NCBI RefSeq assembly: GCF_001577775.1
Contig: NZ_CP010835.1
Span: forward strand, 434,001 to 498,000
Direction: 5' to 3'
Length of the DNA stretch: 64,000 bases
From: Pyrococcus kukulkanii
GTDB taxonomy: Archaea; Methanobacteriota_B; Thermococci; Thermococcales; Thermococcaceae
Position numbers and translations under genes: made by a program
In this document: in pieces, positions 52,445-61,815 of the stretch
How the letters are laid out: each line of letters opens with the position of its first letter
How positions within the stretch are numbered: position 1 is the first letter of the stretch
Notes under the pieces: model-generated
The model's database searches: none
Seen by the model: the letters and a program-made list of their open reading frames with translations, nothing else
What the model was told of the DNA's origin: nothing

Positions 52445-52726
52445 ATGCGCAAAATACACAAAATACACACTAATGAAAGAGGCAAGCATAGAGGAGATTC
52501 AGCCAAAAGGAGGAGAAAGAGACGGCTTAATATCATGGTTGATTGGGAAGTGGGCGAGGCGCTGGATAAACTGTACCTCAACAAATCTAGATTTATTAAT
52601 GATCTCCTTAGAAGCGTCCTGTTTGGGGAGGGAAGCATTATGGAAGTTCAAAATAGAATTTGGTGGACCGGGCGGGATTTGAACCCGCGGCCTCCGCCTT
52701 GCGAGGGCGGCGCTCTCCCAGGCTGA
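52445..52726 (+). CDS. SSV-type integrase, N-terminal fragment int(N)
   Basis: 93 codons. Begins MRKIHKIHTNERGKHRGD, then an RHH-like segment (LNIMVDWEVGEALDKLYLNKSRFINDLLRSVLFG) and the tRNA-encoded GRDLNPRPPPCEG up to 52708. The last residues beyond the core are host tRNA. Joined to the left fragment at the core it regenerates an integrase of about 364 codons in phase. An N-terminal RHH region fits SSV-type enzymes. Confidence 0.82.
   Translation: MRKIHKIHTNERGKHRGDSAKRRRKRRLNIMVDWEVGEALDKLYLNKSRFINDLLRSVLFGEGSIMEVQNRIWWTGRDLNPRPPPCEGGALPG
52607..52708 (+). repeat. Right attachment region
   Basis: Partner of 22321-22422. The 48-bp core 52661-52708 lies in the complete tRNA-Ala gene. The left 54 bp are coding sequence of int(N). 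Integration preserved an intact tRNA at this side. Confidence 0.92.
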
Positions 52727-52737
52727 GCTACCGGCCC
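52661..52737 (-). tRNA. tRNA-Ala(CGC)
   Basis: 77 nt with encoded CCA. Reverse strand reads GGGCCGGTAGCTCAGCC..., acceptor GGGCCGG/CCGGTCC with one G-U pair, anticodon loop CTCGCAA giving CGC, and T arm GCGGGTTCAAATCCCGC. It is the integration target, and its 3' 48 nt are duplicated at 22375-22422. Confidence 0.95.
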
Positions 52738-52833
52738 ACCCTCAATAACCCATAAACCGTGAATGGCTTTAAAAGCTTTTGGAAGGTAATTATATTTTTA
52801 AGGAGTAATACCACCACCAAGTGGGGTTTAAGG

Positions 52834-53715
52834 ATGGTGGCCATAAAATCGTTCGGCGAAGCAGTTTCCTTCTTAACATCCAATCCCAGGGTAATCCTAG
52901 TCCCTTTAATTTTCCTCCTAATCCTAGCCCCAATAAACACGTACGTCCAGAAGGACAACGTTCTCAAATCCCTAGAAAATCTTGAAAAAGGAAGCATAAT
53001 ACTGGAAGAGCATGGAGCAAATGAAGAATTAACTTCAGAGCAACTAAGGGCCCTCTTGATAGTCGCCCTTCTTTACATGCTTTTCCTCTCAGCCGCCCAA
53101 TATTCAGTAACAATATACACCCACCGTAGGCGTTTAGGGGAAGACCTAGGCATTGGAGATGCCCTGATATCCGGGCTGGAGAACGTGATTCCAGCATTCA
53201 TAGTGACTCTAATATCAGTAATCATCCTGGGTCTCATTGCCATTATCATTGCTGTGCCCTTCAGCATAATCATTGGAATTGGTGCCATTGGAGGATCAGA
53301 GGGCATGATAACTGTAGGAATGCTGGCCCTCCTAGCGGTTGAATTTTTCGCAATTACATTTTTTGGAGGGGCGGCATCAGTTATATTCCCTGCGTACGTT
53401 GTAAACAACTCCATAAGGAGGGGCATAGAAGAGTTCCTGCTACCCCTTCGAAAGCCAAAGTCGACGCTGGGCTTTGGTCTGCTCCTGATGCTAACGGTAT
53501 TCACACTCTACATAGTCGCCAGCATCTTCGTCTTCCTCCCGCTTATATTCTCCAGATCGTTGGCGGGCCTACTCCTTGGAGCGCTCCTTCAGGCCCCAGT
53601 GATGGCCCTACTTCATGCCTTCACGTCAGTGGCATCACTGTCATTCTACGAGAACCTAAGGGAAGAGCTTTTAAACCAAGCTCAGAGCATCATGACAGAT
53701 GTACGAACTTACTGA
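52834..53715 (+). CDS. Predicted polytopic membrane protein
   Basis: 293 aa from the ATG at 52834 ([14 protein letters not shown]). Hydrophobic helices near residues 20-38, 70-90, 115-165, 170-200 and 215-270, with a Glu-rich loop at 40-70. Resembles the DUF4013-type integral membrane proteins of Thermococcales. Function unknown. It overlaps the start of the radical SAM gene by 17 bp. Confidence 0.65.
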   Translation: MVAIKSFGEAVSFLTSNPRVILVPLIFLLILAPINTYVQKDNVLKSLENLEKGSIILEEHGANEELTSEQLRALLIVALLYMLFLSAAQYSVTIYTHRRRLGEDLGIGDALISGLENVIPAFIVTLISVIILGLIAIIIAVPFSIIIGIGAIGGSEGMITVGMLALLAVEFFAITFFGGAASVIFPAYVVNNSIRRGIEEFLLPLRKPKSTLGFGLLLMLTVFTLYIVASIFVFLPLIFSRSLAGLLLGALLQAPVMALLHAFTSVASLSFYENLREELLNQAQSIMTDVRTY

Positions 53716-54775
53716 AGACCTAAAGCTGAGGAAGATAACTAAGTACGAGCTCGACGGTATCGATGAGAGGGAGGATCTTTTGGTTATTCCCCCTTCCTCT
53801 AAGGCCGGACCGTGTGGAAATGGCTGTGTATTCTGCTACCTCCTTCAAAACCCTTCGGATATGGTATACAAGGTTCCCAGGCATGACACGTTGAATGATC
53901 CAGAACTTGAAAATAGGATAAGGTACGCAAGAGAGCACTATGATCTCTGGATAAGGGTAACGGACACCTCAGGGAACGTGAAGTTCGACAAGGACAGAGT
54001 TGAGAGCCTGTACTCGGCGGGCCTTGATGAGATCCAGATCTCGGTTCACACAACGAAGAAGGATGTAAGAGCTAGATTAATGAGAAACAGACATGCAGGA
54101 AAGCTTATAGATCTTCTCCCCTTTGTAGCGGAGCACTTTAGGGTGATAGCGGACATAATTCTGACCCCAGGATACAACGTAGATGACATAGGCGAGATAA
54201 TTGAAGATCTCGATTCAATGGGAATCAATGAGGTGAGGCTATTCCCCGTGGGGGTTACTAGGTACAACAGATTTGGTGTTAGGCCACTAACCAAGGAAGA
54301 GCTGATGTTCGTGAAGAGAGTGGCCCTTGAAAAGGACAAGGAGCTTGATATCAAGGTAGTGATCCCACCAATATTCCTAGCGCTGCTAGGTGAATTTACA
54401 ACAGGAGTCGAGCCATTCGATATAGAGCCCAACATTCCAACTTATATCCTAACGGGGGAGCTGGCCTACCCTGAGATGAGGAGGCTATTTCCCAGGGTAA
54501 ACGTTGTCATGGTCAAAAACGAGTTCTTCGGAGGGAACATAGGAACGGCAGGCCTGCTTACAGGTAGGGACGTTCTCAAGGAAGTTGAAAAGCTGCCGGA
54601 GGTTGACATAGGCCTAATCATATTGCCCGAGCTCATGTTCTACGGTGACATGACCCTTGATGGGTGGAGGAGACAGGATCTATTCACCAGGATACTAGTG
54701 GAGAAGGGTTATATAGTTGAGACGGCACTTGAACCCCAGGAGATACCGAAGGTAATTGAGAAGGTGGCCCTATGA
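53699..54775 (+). CDS. Radical SAM protein with DUF512-like C-terminus
   Basis: 358 aa. The cluster motif [12 protein letters not shown] (CxxxCxxC) lies near residues 36-48. The C-terminal part ([20 protein letters not shown] and [14 protein letters not shown]) has the DUF512 pattern. The PDZ domain that usually precedes it is absent. Substrate unknown. Start overlaps the membrane protein gene; the stop is part of a candidate C/D sRNA. Confidence 0.8.
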   Translation: MYELTEDLKLRKITKYELDGIDEREDLLVIPPSSKAGPCGNGCVFCYLLQNPSDMVYKVPRHDTLNDPELENRIRYAREHYDLWIRVTDTSGNVKFDKDRVESLYSAGLDEIQISVHTTKKDVRARLMRNRHAGKLIDLLPFVAEHFRVIADIILTPGYNVDDIGEIIEDLDSMGINEVRLFPVGVTRYNRFGVRPLTKEELMFVKRVALEKDKELDIKVVIPPIFLALLGEFTTGVEPFDIEPNIPTYILTGELAYPEMRRLFPRVNVVMVKNEFFGGNIGTAGLLTGRDVLKEVEKLPEVDIGLIILPELMFYGDMTLDGWRRQDLFTRILVEKGYIVETALEPQEIPKVIEKVAL

Positions 54776-54826
54776 TGAGAGAGCTGTTAAATGATTTGGT
54801 GATTAGAGGATGGCTGGCTGAGGGGG
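54767..54826 (+). ncRNA. Candidate C/D box sRNA between two radical SAM genes
   Basis: C ATGATGA (54772-54778), 12-nt guide, D'-like ATGA (54791-54794), 4-nt spacer, C'-like GTGATTA (54799-54805), 12-nt guide, D CTGA (54818-54821), flanked by CCCT and GGGG that can pair as a terminal stem. D' and C' deviate from consensus, so confidence is lower than for the 9.9-kb candidate. Confidence 0.5.
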
Positions 54827-54831
54827 TTTGA

Positions 54832-55914
54832 ATGAGAGAAACCCCGTACTATTCCTACGTTGTCGGGGAACTTCCGGAGGGGTGCAAGTACTGCGTTAGG
54901 GGAGAAAAGCTCGTCCTCTTCGTCACCGGTGTGTGCCCTAGGAACTGTTTCTATTGTCCTTTAAGCCCTTGGAGGAGAAAAGACGTTGTTTATGCCAATG
55001 AGAGGCCAGTTAAGTCCATAGAAGACATAATAGAAGAGGCAAAGATTCAAGATGCCAGGGGAGCAGGAGTTACAGGAGGAGACCCCCTAGCGAGGCTCTC
55101 AAGGACCGTCGAATATATAAAAGCCCTCAAGGATGAGTTTGGGAGAAAGTTCCACATCCACCTCTACACTACAGGAATTCTAGCTGACGAAAAAGCCCTG
55201 CAAAGACTTTATGATGCCGGATTGGACGAGATAAGGTTTCATCCGGACTTGTTTGAGCTAAATTCAAAGTTCCTTCAGAGAGAAATTGAAAACATGAAGA
55301 AAGCCTTTGACTTTTCCTGGGACGTTGGAGGAGAGGTTCCAGCTGTTCCTGGCTTTGGAGACAGGATAAAGTGGTTCGCAAGTCTCTTAGACAACATGGG
55401 AGGGAAGTTCCTGAACATAAACGAGCTTGAGTTCAGCGAGACCAATCTAAGGAATCTGCTTACAAGAGGGTACAAGCCGATAAGTGATGAGAGCTCGGCG
55501 ATAAAGGGTTCACTTGAGCTGGGCCTTGAAATCTTGGAGTGGGGCGAGAAGAATACCTCACTAAATTACCACCTCTGCACGGCAAAGCTAAAGGATGCAG
55601 TCCAGCTCAGGAACAGGCTTAGGAGGATGGCCAAGAACGTTGCAAGGCCCTACATGGAGATAACTGAGGATGGAACTCTAAGGTTTGGTATAGCTGAGTA
55701 CGAGGATCTTGAGGAGCTGTATGAGCTACTCGTTGAGGAGGCAGGAGTTCCCGAGGAGTGGCTCTATATTAATTGGGAGAAGGAGAGAATAGAAATGCCC
55801 GTCGAAGTTGCAGAGGAACTCGCGGATGCAATCGAGGGCGACGTTAAGTTCTATATAGTGGAGGAGTATCCAACCTGGGACAGGGTCGAAGTTGAGAGGA
55901 TCCCTCTCAATTAA
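54832..55914 (+). CDS. Radical SAM protein, PflA-like
   Basis: 360 aa. TGVCPRNCFYCPLS (CxxxCxxC) near residues 35-48 is the SAM cluster, followed by VTGGDPLARL (the GGD variant of the GGE loop). An earlier Cys pair (CKYC, residues 18-21) and the C-terminal domain are unassigned. Resembles activase-like proteins of anaerobic archaea, but the substrate cannot be named. Starts behind GAGGGGG. Confidence 0.78.
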   Translation: MRETPYYSYVVGELPEGCKYCVRGEKLVLFVTGVCPRNCFYCPLSPWRRKDVVYANERPVKSIEDIIEEAKIQDARGAGVTGGDPLARLSRTVEYIKALKDEFGRKFHIHLYTTGILADEKALQRLYDAGLDEIRFHPDLFELNSKFLQREIENMKKAFDFSWDVGGEVPAVPGFGDRIKWFASLLDNMGGKFLNINELEFSETNLRNLLTRGYKPISDESSAIKGSLELGLEILEWGEKNTSLNYHLCTAKLKDAVQLRNRLRRMAKNVARPYMEITEDGTLRFGIAEYEDLEELYELLVEEAGVPEEWLYINWEKERIEMPVEVAEELADAIEGDVKFYIVEEYPTWDRVEVERIPLN

Positions 55915-55945
55915 TTATTTAAATTCTTTAGGCTAGTCTAACTTT
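55910..55945 (+). promoter_or_regulatory. Promoter of the DtxR-like gene with DtxR-type palindrome
   Basis: AT-rich TATA-like ttatttaaat at about 55914-55923 is followed by TTAGGCTAGTCTAA (55928-55941). Twelve of 14 bases match the feoA site. This suggests autoregulation. Confidence 0.65.
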
Positions 55946-55950
55946 GGTGG

Positions 55951-56415
55951 GTGAAGGTGGTTTCAAAGAGGGAAGAGGAGTACCTAGAGGTCATGTACCT
56001 TCTCCAGAAGAATAAGGGCGTGATTAGGGTTAAGGACATAGCGAGAATCCTGCACGTTAAGCCCCCAAGCGTTGTTGATGCACTGAAAAAGCTCGCTGAG
56101 AAAGGTTTGGTTGAGTATGAGAAATACGACAGGATACTCTTAACGGAAGAGGGTAGGAAGATCGCGGAGAAAACATATTCTAAGCACCTCCTCCTTACCG
56201 AGTTCTTTACCAACGTCCTGGGGATCCCTCCGGAGATTGCCGAAGAAGATGCCTGCCAGTTTGAGCACTACGTCCATGACATAACGATCCAGAGGATAAA
56301 GGAGTTCATAAGCTACATCCAAGAGCACTGTCCTTACGTCCTAAAACAGTTCCTAAAAAAGGTAATGGAAGAATCAGGCAGTGGCAAGGTAGGCGAAGTA
56401 GCCGACGAACACTAG
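55951..56415 (+). CDS. DtxR/MntR-family metal-dependent regulator
   Basis: 154 aa. N-terminal winged HTH (REEEYLEVMYLLQKNKGVIRVKDIARILHVKPPSVVDALKKL, residues 6-50) and dimerisation/metal domain with SKHLLLTEFF, EEDACQFEHYVHD (DACxxEH is the metal signature) at about 115-130. The SH3-like third domain is absent. Start is a GTG at 55951 or 55957. Probably senses Fe(II) or Mn(II) and controls feoAB. Its C-terminus overlaps the permease gene by about 40 bp, tail to tail. Confidence 0.88.
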   Translation: MKVVSKREEEYLEVMYLLQKNKGVIRVKDIARILHVKPPSVVDALKKLAEKGLVEYEKYDRILLTEEGRKIAEKTYSKHLLLTEFFTNVLGIPPEIAEEDACQFEHYVHDITIQRIKEFISYIQEHCPYVLKQFLKKVMEESGSGKVGEVADEH

Positions 56416-57702
56416 GGCCAAGATGTACATCAGTGGGTGTACCTCCTTCCACCTTCCGGTGAATACCTTGAGTAGGGTGTAGCTTATGAAGCCAACCCCA
56501 ATTCCATCGGCTATTGAGTAGGTGAACGGTATCGTTATCAACACTAGAAATGCTGGAATAGCCTCGGTTGGATCGCTGAAGTCAACCTCCTTGAAGGCGC
56601 TCATCATGTAGTAACCGACTATCACTAGGGCAGGAGCCGTTGCAAAGGCTGGAATTGCCTTTGCTACTGGAGCAATGAAGAGACCTATGGCTAGGAATAG
56701 GAGACCAACTACAACCGCCGTGAATCCCGTTCTACCGCCCTCCTCTATACCCGCGGCACTCTCTATGTAAGTTGTGACAGTCGAAGTACCGAGTATTGCA
56801 CCGAACGTAGTTCCTATCGCATCTGTGAGGAGAACCTTTTCTGCATCTGGGATTTTGCCTTCCTTGGTTAGAAAGCCAGCCTTGGCGCTCAAACCGGTGA
56901 CCGTTCCAAGGGTGTCGAAGAAGTCCACCATGAAGAACGCGAATACAACTCCGAGGGCACCCGCGTTCAGCAGACCGTGAAGGTCAAGCTTCATGAAGGT
57001 GTAGCTTATTGTTGGCATTGAGAACAATTTCTCTGGCCAGGGGGCAACCCCTGTTATCCATCCGACTATACTCGTAGCCAAGATCGAGATCAGTAGTGCA
57101 CCCTTGATTCTCAGGCCGATGAGAATTGCCGCAACGAATAGACCGAAGAGGAACAGTAGTGTTTCGGGCTTTGCCAATGCAGGAGCGTTAAGGCCCGTGA
57201 GCTGGAGAACTCCCTCCTTTGTGGTTACCGCCGTGAGTAAGCCAACGTCATTGAGCCCTATGAACGTCAGGAAAAGACCAATTCCAGCACCAACGGCGTA
57301 CTTCTGGCTCAGGGGAATCGCGTGAATTATAGCACTTCTGACCTTAGTGATGCTCAGAATTATGAAGATTATACCCTCAACGAACACCGCGGCTAATGCA
57401 ACTTTCCATCCGTACTTAGGAGCTACGGTAAAGGCAAAGTATGCGTTGAGACCCATTCCCGGAGCGAGGGCGAATGGTTTCTTTGCGTAGACACCCATTA
57501 GTATTGTCGTGAGACCTGCAGCTAGGGCCGTTACAGCAACAAGTGAATCGAACGCCTCCTGTCCCATCGCTGCACTAAGGATAGAGGGATTCACGAAGAG
57601 AATGTAAGCCATCGTCATGAACGTAGTCAATCCTGCAAGGACTTCAGTCTTGAGATCAGTGCCATACTTTTCGAACTCAAAATATCTCTCTATCCAGCCC
57701 AT
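56374..57702 (-). CDS. AzgA-type purine permease (NCS2/NAT superfamily)
   Basis: 442 aa from the ATG at 57702 (MGWIERYFEFEKYGTD); an upstream extension lacks a ribosome site. About 12-14 membrane helices; signature stretches are TFMTMAYILFVNPSIL, APGMGLNAYFAF and FVDFFDTLGTVTG-like VDFFDTLGTVTGLS. Transports hypoxanthine/guanine/adenine by proton symport in characterised relatives. Adjacent MTA phosphorylase supports purine salvage. Confidence 0.88.
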   Translation of the reverse strand: MGWIERYFEFEKYGTDLKTEVLAGLTTFMTMAYILFVNPSILSAAMGQEAFDSLVAVTALAAGLTTILMGVYAKKPFALAPGMGLNAYFAFTVAPKYGWKVALAAVFVEGIIFIILSITKVRSAIIHAIPLSQKYAVGAGIGLFLTFIGLNDVGLLTAVTTKEGVLQLTGLNAPALAKPETLLFLFGLFVAAILIGLRIKGALLISILATSIVGWITGVAPWPEKLFSMPTISYTFMKLDLHGLLNAGALGVVFAFFMVDFFDTLGTVTGLSAKAGFLTKEGKIPDAEKVLLTDAIGTTFGAILGTSTVTTYIESAAGIEEGGRTGFTAVVVGLLFLAIGLFIAPVAKAIPAFATAPALVIVGYYMMSAFKEVDFSDPTEAIPAFLVLITIPFTYSIADGIGVGFISYTLLKVFTGRWKEVHPLMYILALVFVGYFAYLATA

Positions 57703-57807
57703 CTGGGCACCTCCAATTGCCTTTGTTTTGTCAAAGAAAAGGGTATTTTTAAGATTTATTTTACAAACACATGACAAAACTTCAAAGAATTGAAAGGATT
57801 GGAGAAT

Positions 57808-58605
57808 TTATCCAGTAGCTCCCTTGAGGGCATCCTTGCATGGGCAATTTCTTTCCTTGGGGATGAGGGGAATCGCATGAACTATTAGTGAGACTATCTC
57901 CTTCGTCTTCTTCTGCATTAACTCTACAACTTCAATATGGGTTAACTTTTGATGACTTATTCCTGCAGCGTAATTGGTAACTATCGCAACGCTGGCGTAG
58001 CACATCTCTAGCTCCCTTGCGAGTATCGCCTCAGGGCATTGAGTCATTCCCACCACGTCACCACCCAGGATTCTGTAAGCTCTGATTTCGGCAGCTGTTT
58101 CAAATCTTGGACCTTCAGTGCAGACGTAAGTTCCCCGGGGGTGGTAGGGGAGGGCTAGGTTCTTTGCGGCAGTTATTAGTGCCCTCCTTATCTCGGGGCA
58201 GTAGGGTTCCGTAAAGTCAACGTGGGCAACGAACTTCCTATCGTGGGGACTTTCCTCCCCATCATAAAACGTCCTGGGCCTTGAAACCGTAAAGTCCATG
58301 AGTTGATCCAGAATTACGAAGTCCCCAGGCTTCATGTTCGGATTTAAGGAACCAACTGCTGAGGTGGCAATAATCCTCTCAACGTCAAGCTCGTAGAGGG
58401 CCCAAATGTTGGCCCTATAGTTTATCTTGTGAGGTGGAATCGAGTGACCCTTCCCGTGCCTGGCGAGAAAGGCTACCTCCTCTCCACCTATCCTTCCAAG
58501 GGTTACGGTTACTTCACCGTAGGGAGTCTTCACTACTTCCTCCCTTTTATTCTCTGCAGGGAAGTCGTAGACTCCAGAACCTCCTATGACGGCTATCCTG
58601 GGCAT
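57808..58605 (-). CDS. mtnP: S-methyl-5'-thioadenosine / purine nucleoside phosphorylase
   Basis: 265 aa. MPRIAVIGGSGVYDF (phosphate-binding Gly/Ser loop), LARHGKGHSIPPHKINYRAN, YVCTEGPRFETAAEIR and GMTQCPEA are MTAP/PNP blocks. The C-terminus carries CPC, matching the CXC that stabilises hyperthermophilic MTAPs by disulfide. Releases adenine or hypoxanthine and pairs with the neighbouring permease. Confidence 0.93.
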   Translation of the reverse strand: MPRIAVIGGSGVYDFPAENKREEVVKTPYGEVTVTLGRIGGEEVAFLARHGKGHSIPPHKINYRANIWALYELDVERIIATSAVGSLNPNMKPGDFVILDQLMDFTVSRPRTFYDGEESPHDRKFVAHVDFTEPYCPEIRRALITAAKNLALPYHPRGTYVCTEGPRFETAAEIRAYRILGGDVVGMTQCPEAILARELEMCYASVAIVTNYAAGISHQKLTHIEVVELMQKKTKEIVSLIVHAIPLIPKERNCPCKDALKGATG

Positions 58606-58654
58606 GATACCACCAGTAAGAAATTTAAGCTAACTCCTTAAAAGGGAAATGGGT

Positions 58655-58732
58655 GGGCCGGTAGTTTAGCCAGGATAAAACGCCGGCCTCCGGAGCCGGA
58701 GATCCCGGGTTCAAATCCCGGCCGGCCCGCCA
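58655..58732 (+). tRNA. tRNA-Arg(CCG)
   Basis: 78 nt including encoded CCA. Acceptor GGGCCGG/CCGGCCC, anticodon stem CCGGC/GCCGG with loop CTCCGGA giving CCG, T arm CCGGGTTCAAATCCCGG. It lies directly before the decayed GT-C gene, so it could have been a past integration site. Confidence 0.95.
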
Positions 58733-58749
58733 TTTCCTAAAACCACGTT

Positions 58750-60264
58750 TTAATTCTCTACTTGCAAGATATAAAATTCCCACCAGTGAAACACGATCCT
58801 AAAATTTCTACCCTCTTCAAAATCTTTAATTGTGACATTGTAGGCCCATTTTACATAGGGGCCCAAAATTACGTATTTGACCTCATATTTCTCGATAATC
58901 TTTGATCTTTCGCTAGGATTTGTGAAAAATAATTCAATATCCTTTCTTCTCTGCTCCATGTTCAAAAAGGGATTTCCGTGCCCAAATGTTACAGCCACTA
59001 CAGGCCGTCCAGTAAAGCCCGCAATCCATTCTAGAGTGTAGGGATGACTAATTAAACAGTCATCACGATTAGTATTTTCGCTGATCCATCTGGAGACCTT
59101 TACCAAGCCTTTTGTGTAGTTTCCAGCTAATTTCTCGAAATCTACATAAGTGTACGTCGGGAAGGCATAGAAAGTGCTTGGATTGTGAAAGTTGTAGTCA
59201 ACAAAGGAAATTGAACCATAAGTCAAGAGTATTGCCGAAATTCCAAACACTACAAACTTTCCAGCTTTAATTTCCTCAAGAATGCCCCACGATTCCGCAG
59301 AAATACGCAAGTAAGTAAGTGTAGTGAAGGGGAATCACAAATCGAGATGGAAATATCTCGATTCCAGTAAAGATGAACAGAATCGATGGAAGCACGTTAA
59401 CTACTCCCACGATTCCGAGCATGAAAAATGTGAAATCCCGGGGCTCACATTTCCTGCCCTTCCACAACGCCAGTATCAAGAGAGCTATCCCCCAAACTGG
59501 AGGGAGAACCCTTCTTATTGTGGCATATGGGGAGAGGGAGCTTAGCCAGTTGCCCTCCACCATTAGAGATGCTCCATGTTCGATATGCAGAAAAACATTA
59601 ACTACAAATGGTGAAAATATTAAACCGCCTACGAGAGGGAGAAGCAACCAGGATTTGTTCTCTCTGTTCTCTCTGGATTTAAGGAGGGCATAGAAAAACA
59701 ATCCAATGAAAACCGGCATAGCACCCCCATAGTGGCTCCACAGCATTAGACCCAGCAACAAGCCTGCATAGAGGAGGTATTTTCTTTTTCCAGTCTTTTG
59801 GTATCTAAGGACTTCCAAGTACAACAAGGGAAGGAAAATTGGAATTAAGGCCTTAGGATTTGGGAAAAGTTGCGAGTTCATTATCAGAAATGAAAGCGGA
59901 ACCCAACAAAACTCCACCATATCTCTTGTCAATTTCTTCCCCGAGCTTGTACCATGCAAAGACTATCAACACGGCAAAGACCAGCGGAGTCCAGATCATG
60001 AGGGTCCAGATAGAAACGTGAGTAACTTTTGCTAAGAATGCCATAAGAAAGTGGTAAAGGAAGGGGTACCAGTTTGGATAGACCTTGTAGTGCTGGTCGA
60101 GGAAAGGATTTCTGCCAAGGAAAATCCCCCTAATCATTGCCATGTGGATTATAGTATCTCCACCGTTAGCCCCCGACTGGCATTCTCCTGTCATGGATAA
60201 CCATAAAGTTCACAACAAATAAAATCAGTAAAAGCCAAAGCAACTCTGGTTTTATCCTCTTCAT
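58750..60264 (-). pseudogene. Decayed GT-C-like membrane protein gene
   Basis: Homologue of the element-borne protein at 23495, aligning over the full length (NGGDTIIHM, NPKALIPIFLPL, HPYTLEWIAGFTGRP blocks, most residues identical). It is broken at least three times: an extra G at 60170-60174, a shift near 59898 and an extra G at 59285-59288. The start ATG is at 60264 (MKRIKPELL). The three surviving frames lie end to end. Probably non-functional unless the sequence is wrong at homopolymers. Confidence 0.82.
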
Positions 60265-60314
60265 GGTTTTATCCCAAGCCCTTCCTACTACCTTTGCATT
60301 TTAAAAATACAATG

Positions 60315-61745
60315 TTAGAGCGACCCCAGAGGATTCCTATCTAACACTATATACTCAGCCTTGAACCCAGGCTCTAGTTTTCCTATATCCCTAGCCAGTG
60401 ATATGCTGGCTGAGCCGTAGGTATAGAAGTGCAATGCTTCACTTACGGAGAGAGACTCATCTTTTGTCAACTCATACAGCTTAACATTATCTCTACCCCT
60501 GTTCACTGCGGCATCTACGGTTAACCATGGATCAGCAGGCTCTATTGGTGCATCCGTACTGAACCCGAGCTCGGCGTACCTGCTTAGGGTTTTTAACCTG
60601 TAGACCCATTTAGCCCTCTCTTCTCCCACCCTCTCAACGACCCACCAGTCGCTTATTATGAAGTGGGGCTGAACCGAGAGCCTAATACCTAAATCTTTAA
60701 TCCTCTCAAGCTGATCATCCCTAACTACCGATGCATGCTCTATCCTCCCCGCGAATTCAGCTTCCTCAAACGCATCCAAGGCAACGTCAAGGGCCTTATC
60801 ACCTATGGCATGGATAGCAACGTCCAAGCCTAAAGCTTTGGCCCTTTCGATCACTTCCACAAGCTCCTTTTTCTCCGTGACGAGTTGGCCTGAGGTTGAG
60901 GGGTCATCCGAATACGGCTCGCTCAGAAGGGCGGTTCTAGCCCCTAAGCTTCCGTCCGTGAACAGCTTAACACCAGCTATTACCAACCTTTTTCCCTCAA
61001 ACCTTCCCAGGCCAAGAGACTCGAGCTTGCCCAGCAACTCCGGATTTATGTAGGCGAAAACATTAAGCCTCAGCTTCCCTTCCCTCTCAAGCCTGAAAAG
61101 GGCTTTAAGGGCCTTCTCGTTAACGCTCATGAAGTCCACGGAGTGAACTCTTAGGTTAAGTAGGTGATCCTGGGCCTTTAGAATGTAGTGGGCGTAATCA
61201 TCAACCGATAAGACTTTCTCGTTTATCACCTTCCTAGCCTCTTCAAGGGCTTTCTCCTTTATTAACCCTGTAGATTCATCGAAATCCTTTGAAGGTTTCA
61301 AGTTCAAGAGCTCAAGCATCTTAGAGTTGGCTATGGCAACGTGAAAGCACTTCCTGTATATGAAGACTGGCCTATCTATGGCATCAAGATCCTCCCTTGT
61401 GGGCCACCTGCCAAGCTCATCCTGATCCCAGCCAAAGCCAAAGATTATCCTAGCATTAGAGGCTTTCAGCCTATTCACGAGTTCCTCTATGGATGTAACT
61501 CCTCTTAGATTGACCATTTCAAGGCTCATCCCAAGTTCGTCCAAGTGCAAGTGAGAATCAAAGAACGCTGGCATGACGAACTTACCTTTGAGGTCAACTA
61601 CTTCACCACCGGCCAATTCAACGATTCTCCTCGCCACTTCGCTATCCCCAGCAAATATAACCCTATCATTTGCTATCACCAAGCCCGAGATCTTCCTAAC
61701 GGGATTAAATGATGTATAAATTATGCCGTTGACTAAGGCCTTCAT
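60315..61745 (-). CDS. Amidohydrolase family protein (YtcJ-like)
   Basis: 476 aa from the ATG at 61745 (MKALVNGIIYTSF). The metal motif DSHLHLDEL is near residue 65, IHAIGDKALD near 300, and FSTDAPIEPADPW near 400, all matching Amidohydro_3/YtcJ. Substrate unknown. Single gene reading away from iorA. Confidence 0.87.
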   Translation of the reverse strand: MKALVNGIIYTSFNPVRKISGLVIANDRVIFAGDSEVARRIVELAGGEVVDLKGKFVMPAFFDSHLHLDELGMSLEMVNLRGVTSIEELVNRLKASNARIIFGFGWDQDELGRWPTREDLDAIDRPVFIYRKCFHVAIANSKMLELLNLKPSKDFDESTGLIKEKALEEARKVINEKVLSVDDYAHYILKAQDHLLNLRVHSVDFMSVNEKALKALFRLEREGKLRLNVFAYINPELLGKLESLGLGRFEGKRLVIAGVKLFTDGSLGARTALLSEPYSDDPSTSGQLVTEKKELVEVIERAKALGLDVAIHAIGDKALDVALDAFEEAEFAGRIEHASVVRDDQLERIKDLGIRLSVQPHFIISDWWVVERVGEERAKWVYRLKTLSRYAELGFSTDAPIEPADPWLTVDAAVNRGRDNVKLYELTKDESLSVSEALHFYTYGSASISLARDIGKLEPGFKAEYIVLDRNPLGSL

Positions 61746-61815
61746 ATTACCACCAAACATGTTATATGATGAAAATTTTTAACTTTCATGAATACAATCA
61801 GACGGGTGGTTTAAC

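Larger units (their letters stand above)
22375..52708. mobile_element. Integrated element of about 30.3 kb in tRNA-Ala(CGC), pT26-2/TKV-like
   Basis: Bounded by a 48-bp direct repeat of the tRNA-Ala 3' half (22375-22422 and 52661-52708), with int(C) just inside the left copy and int(N) just inside the right. The contents differ from the flanks: membrane and secreted proteins, a HerA/VirB4-like ATPase, small regulators and no housekeeping genes. SSV-type split integrases, an envelope cluster and an ATPase are the traits of the pT26-2 plasmid family and its integrated relatives in Thermococcales. The family label is from general knowledge of layout, not a database match. Confidence 0.88.

Noticed and set aside
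52377-52682. 101-codon open frame overlapping int(N)
   Set aside because: Out of phase with int(N) and running into the tRNA; only int(N) is shared with the left end in the same frame.
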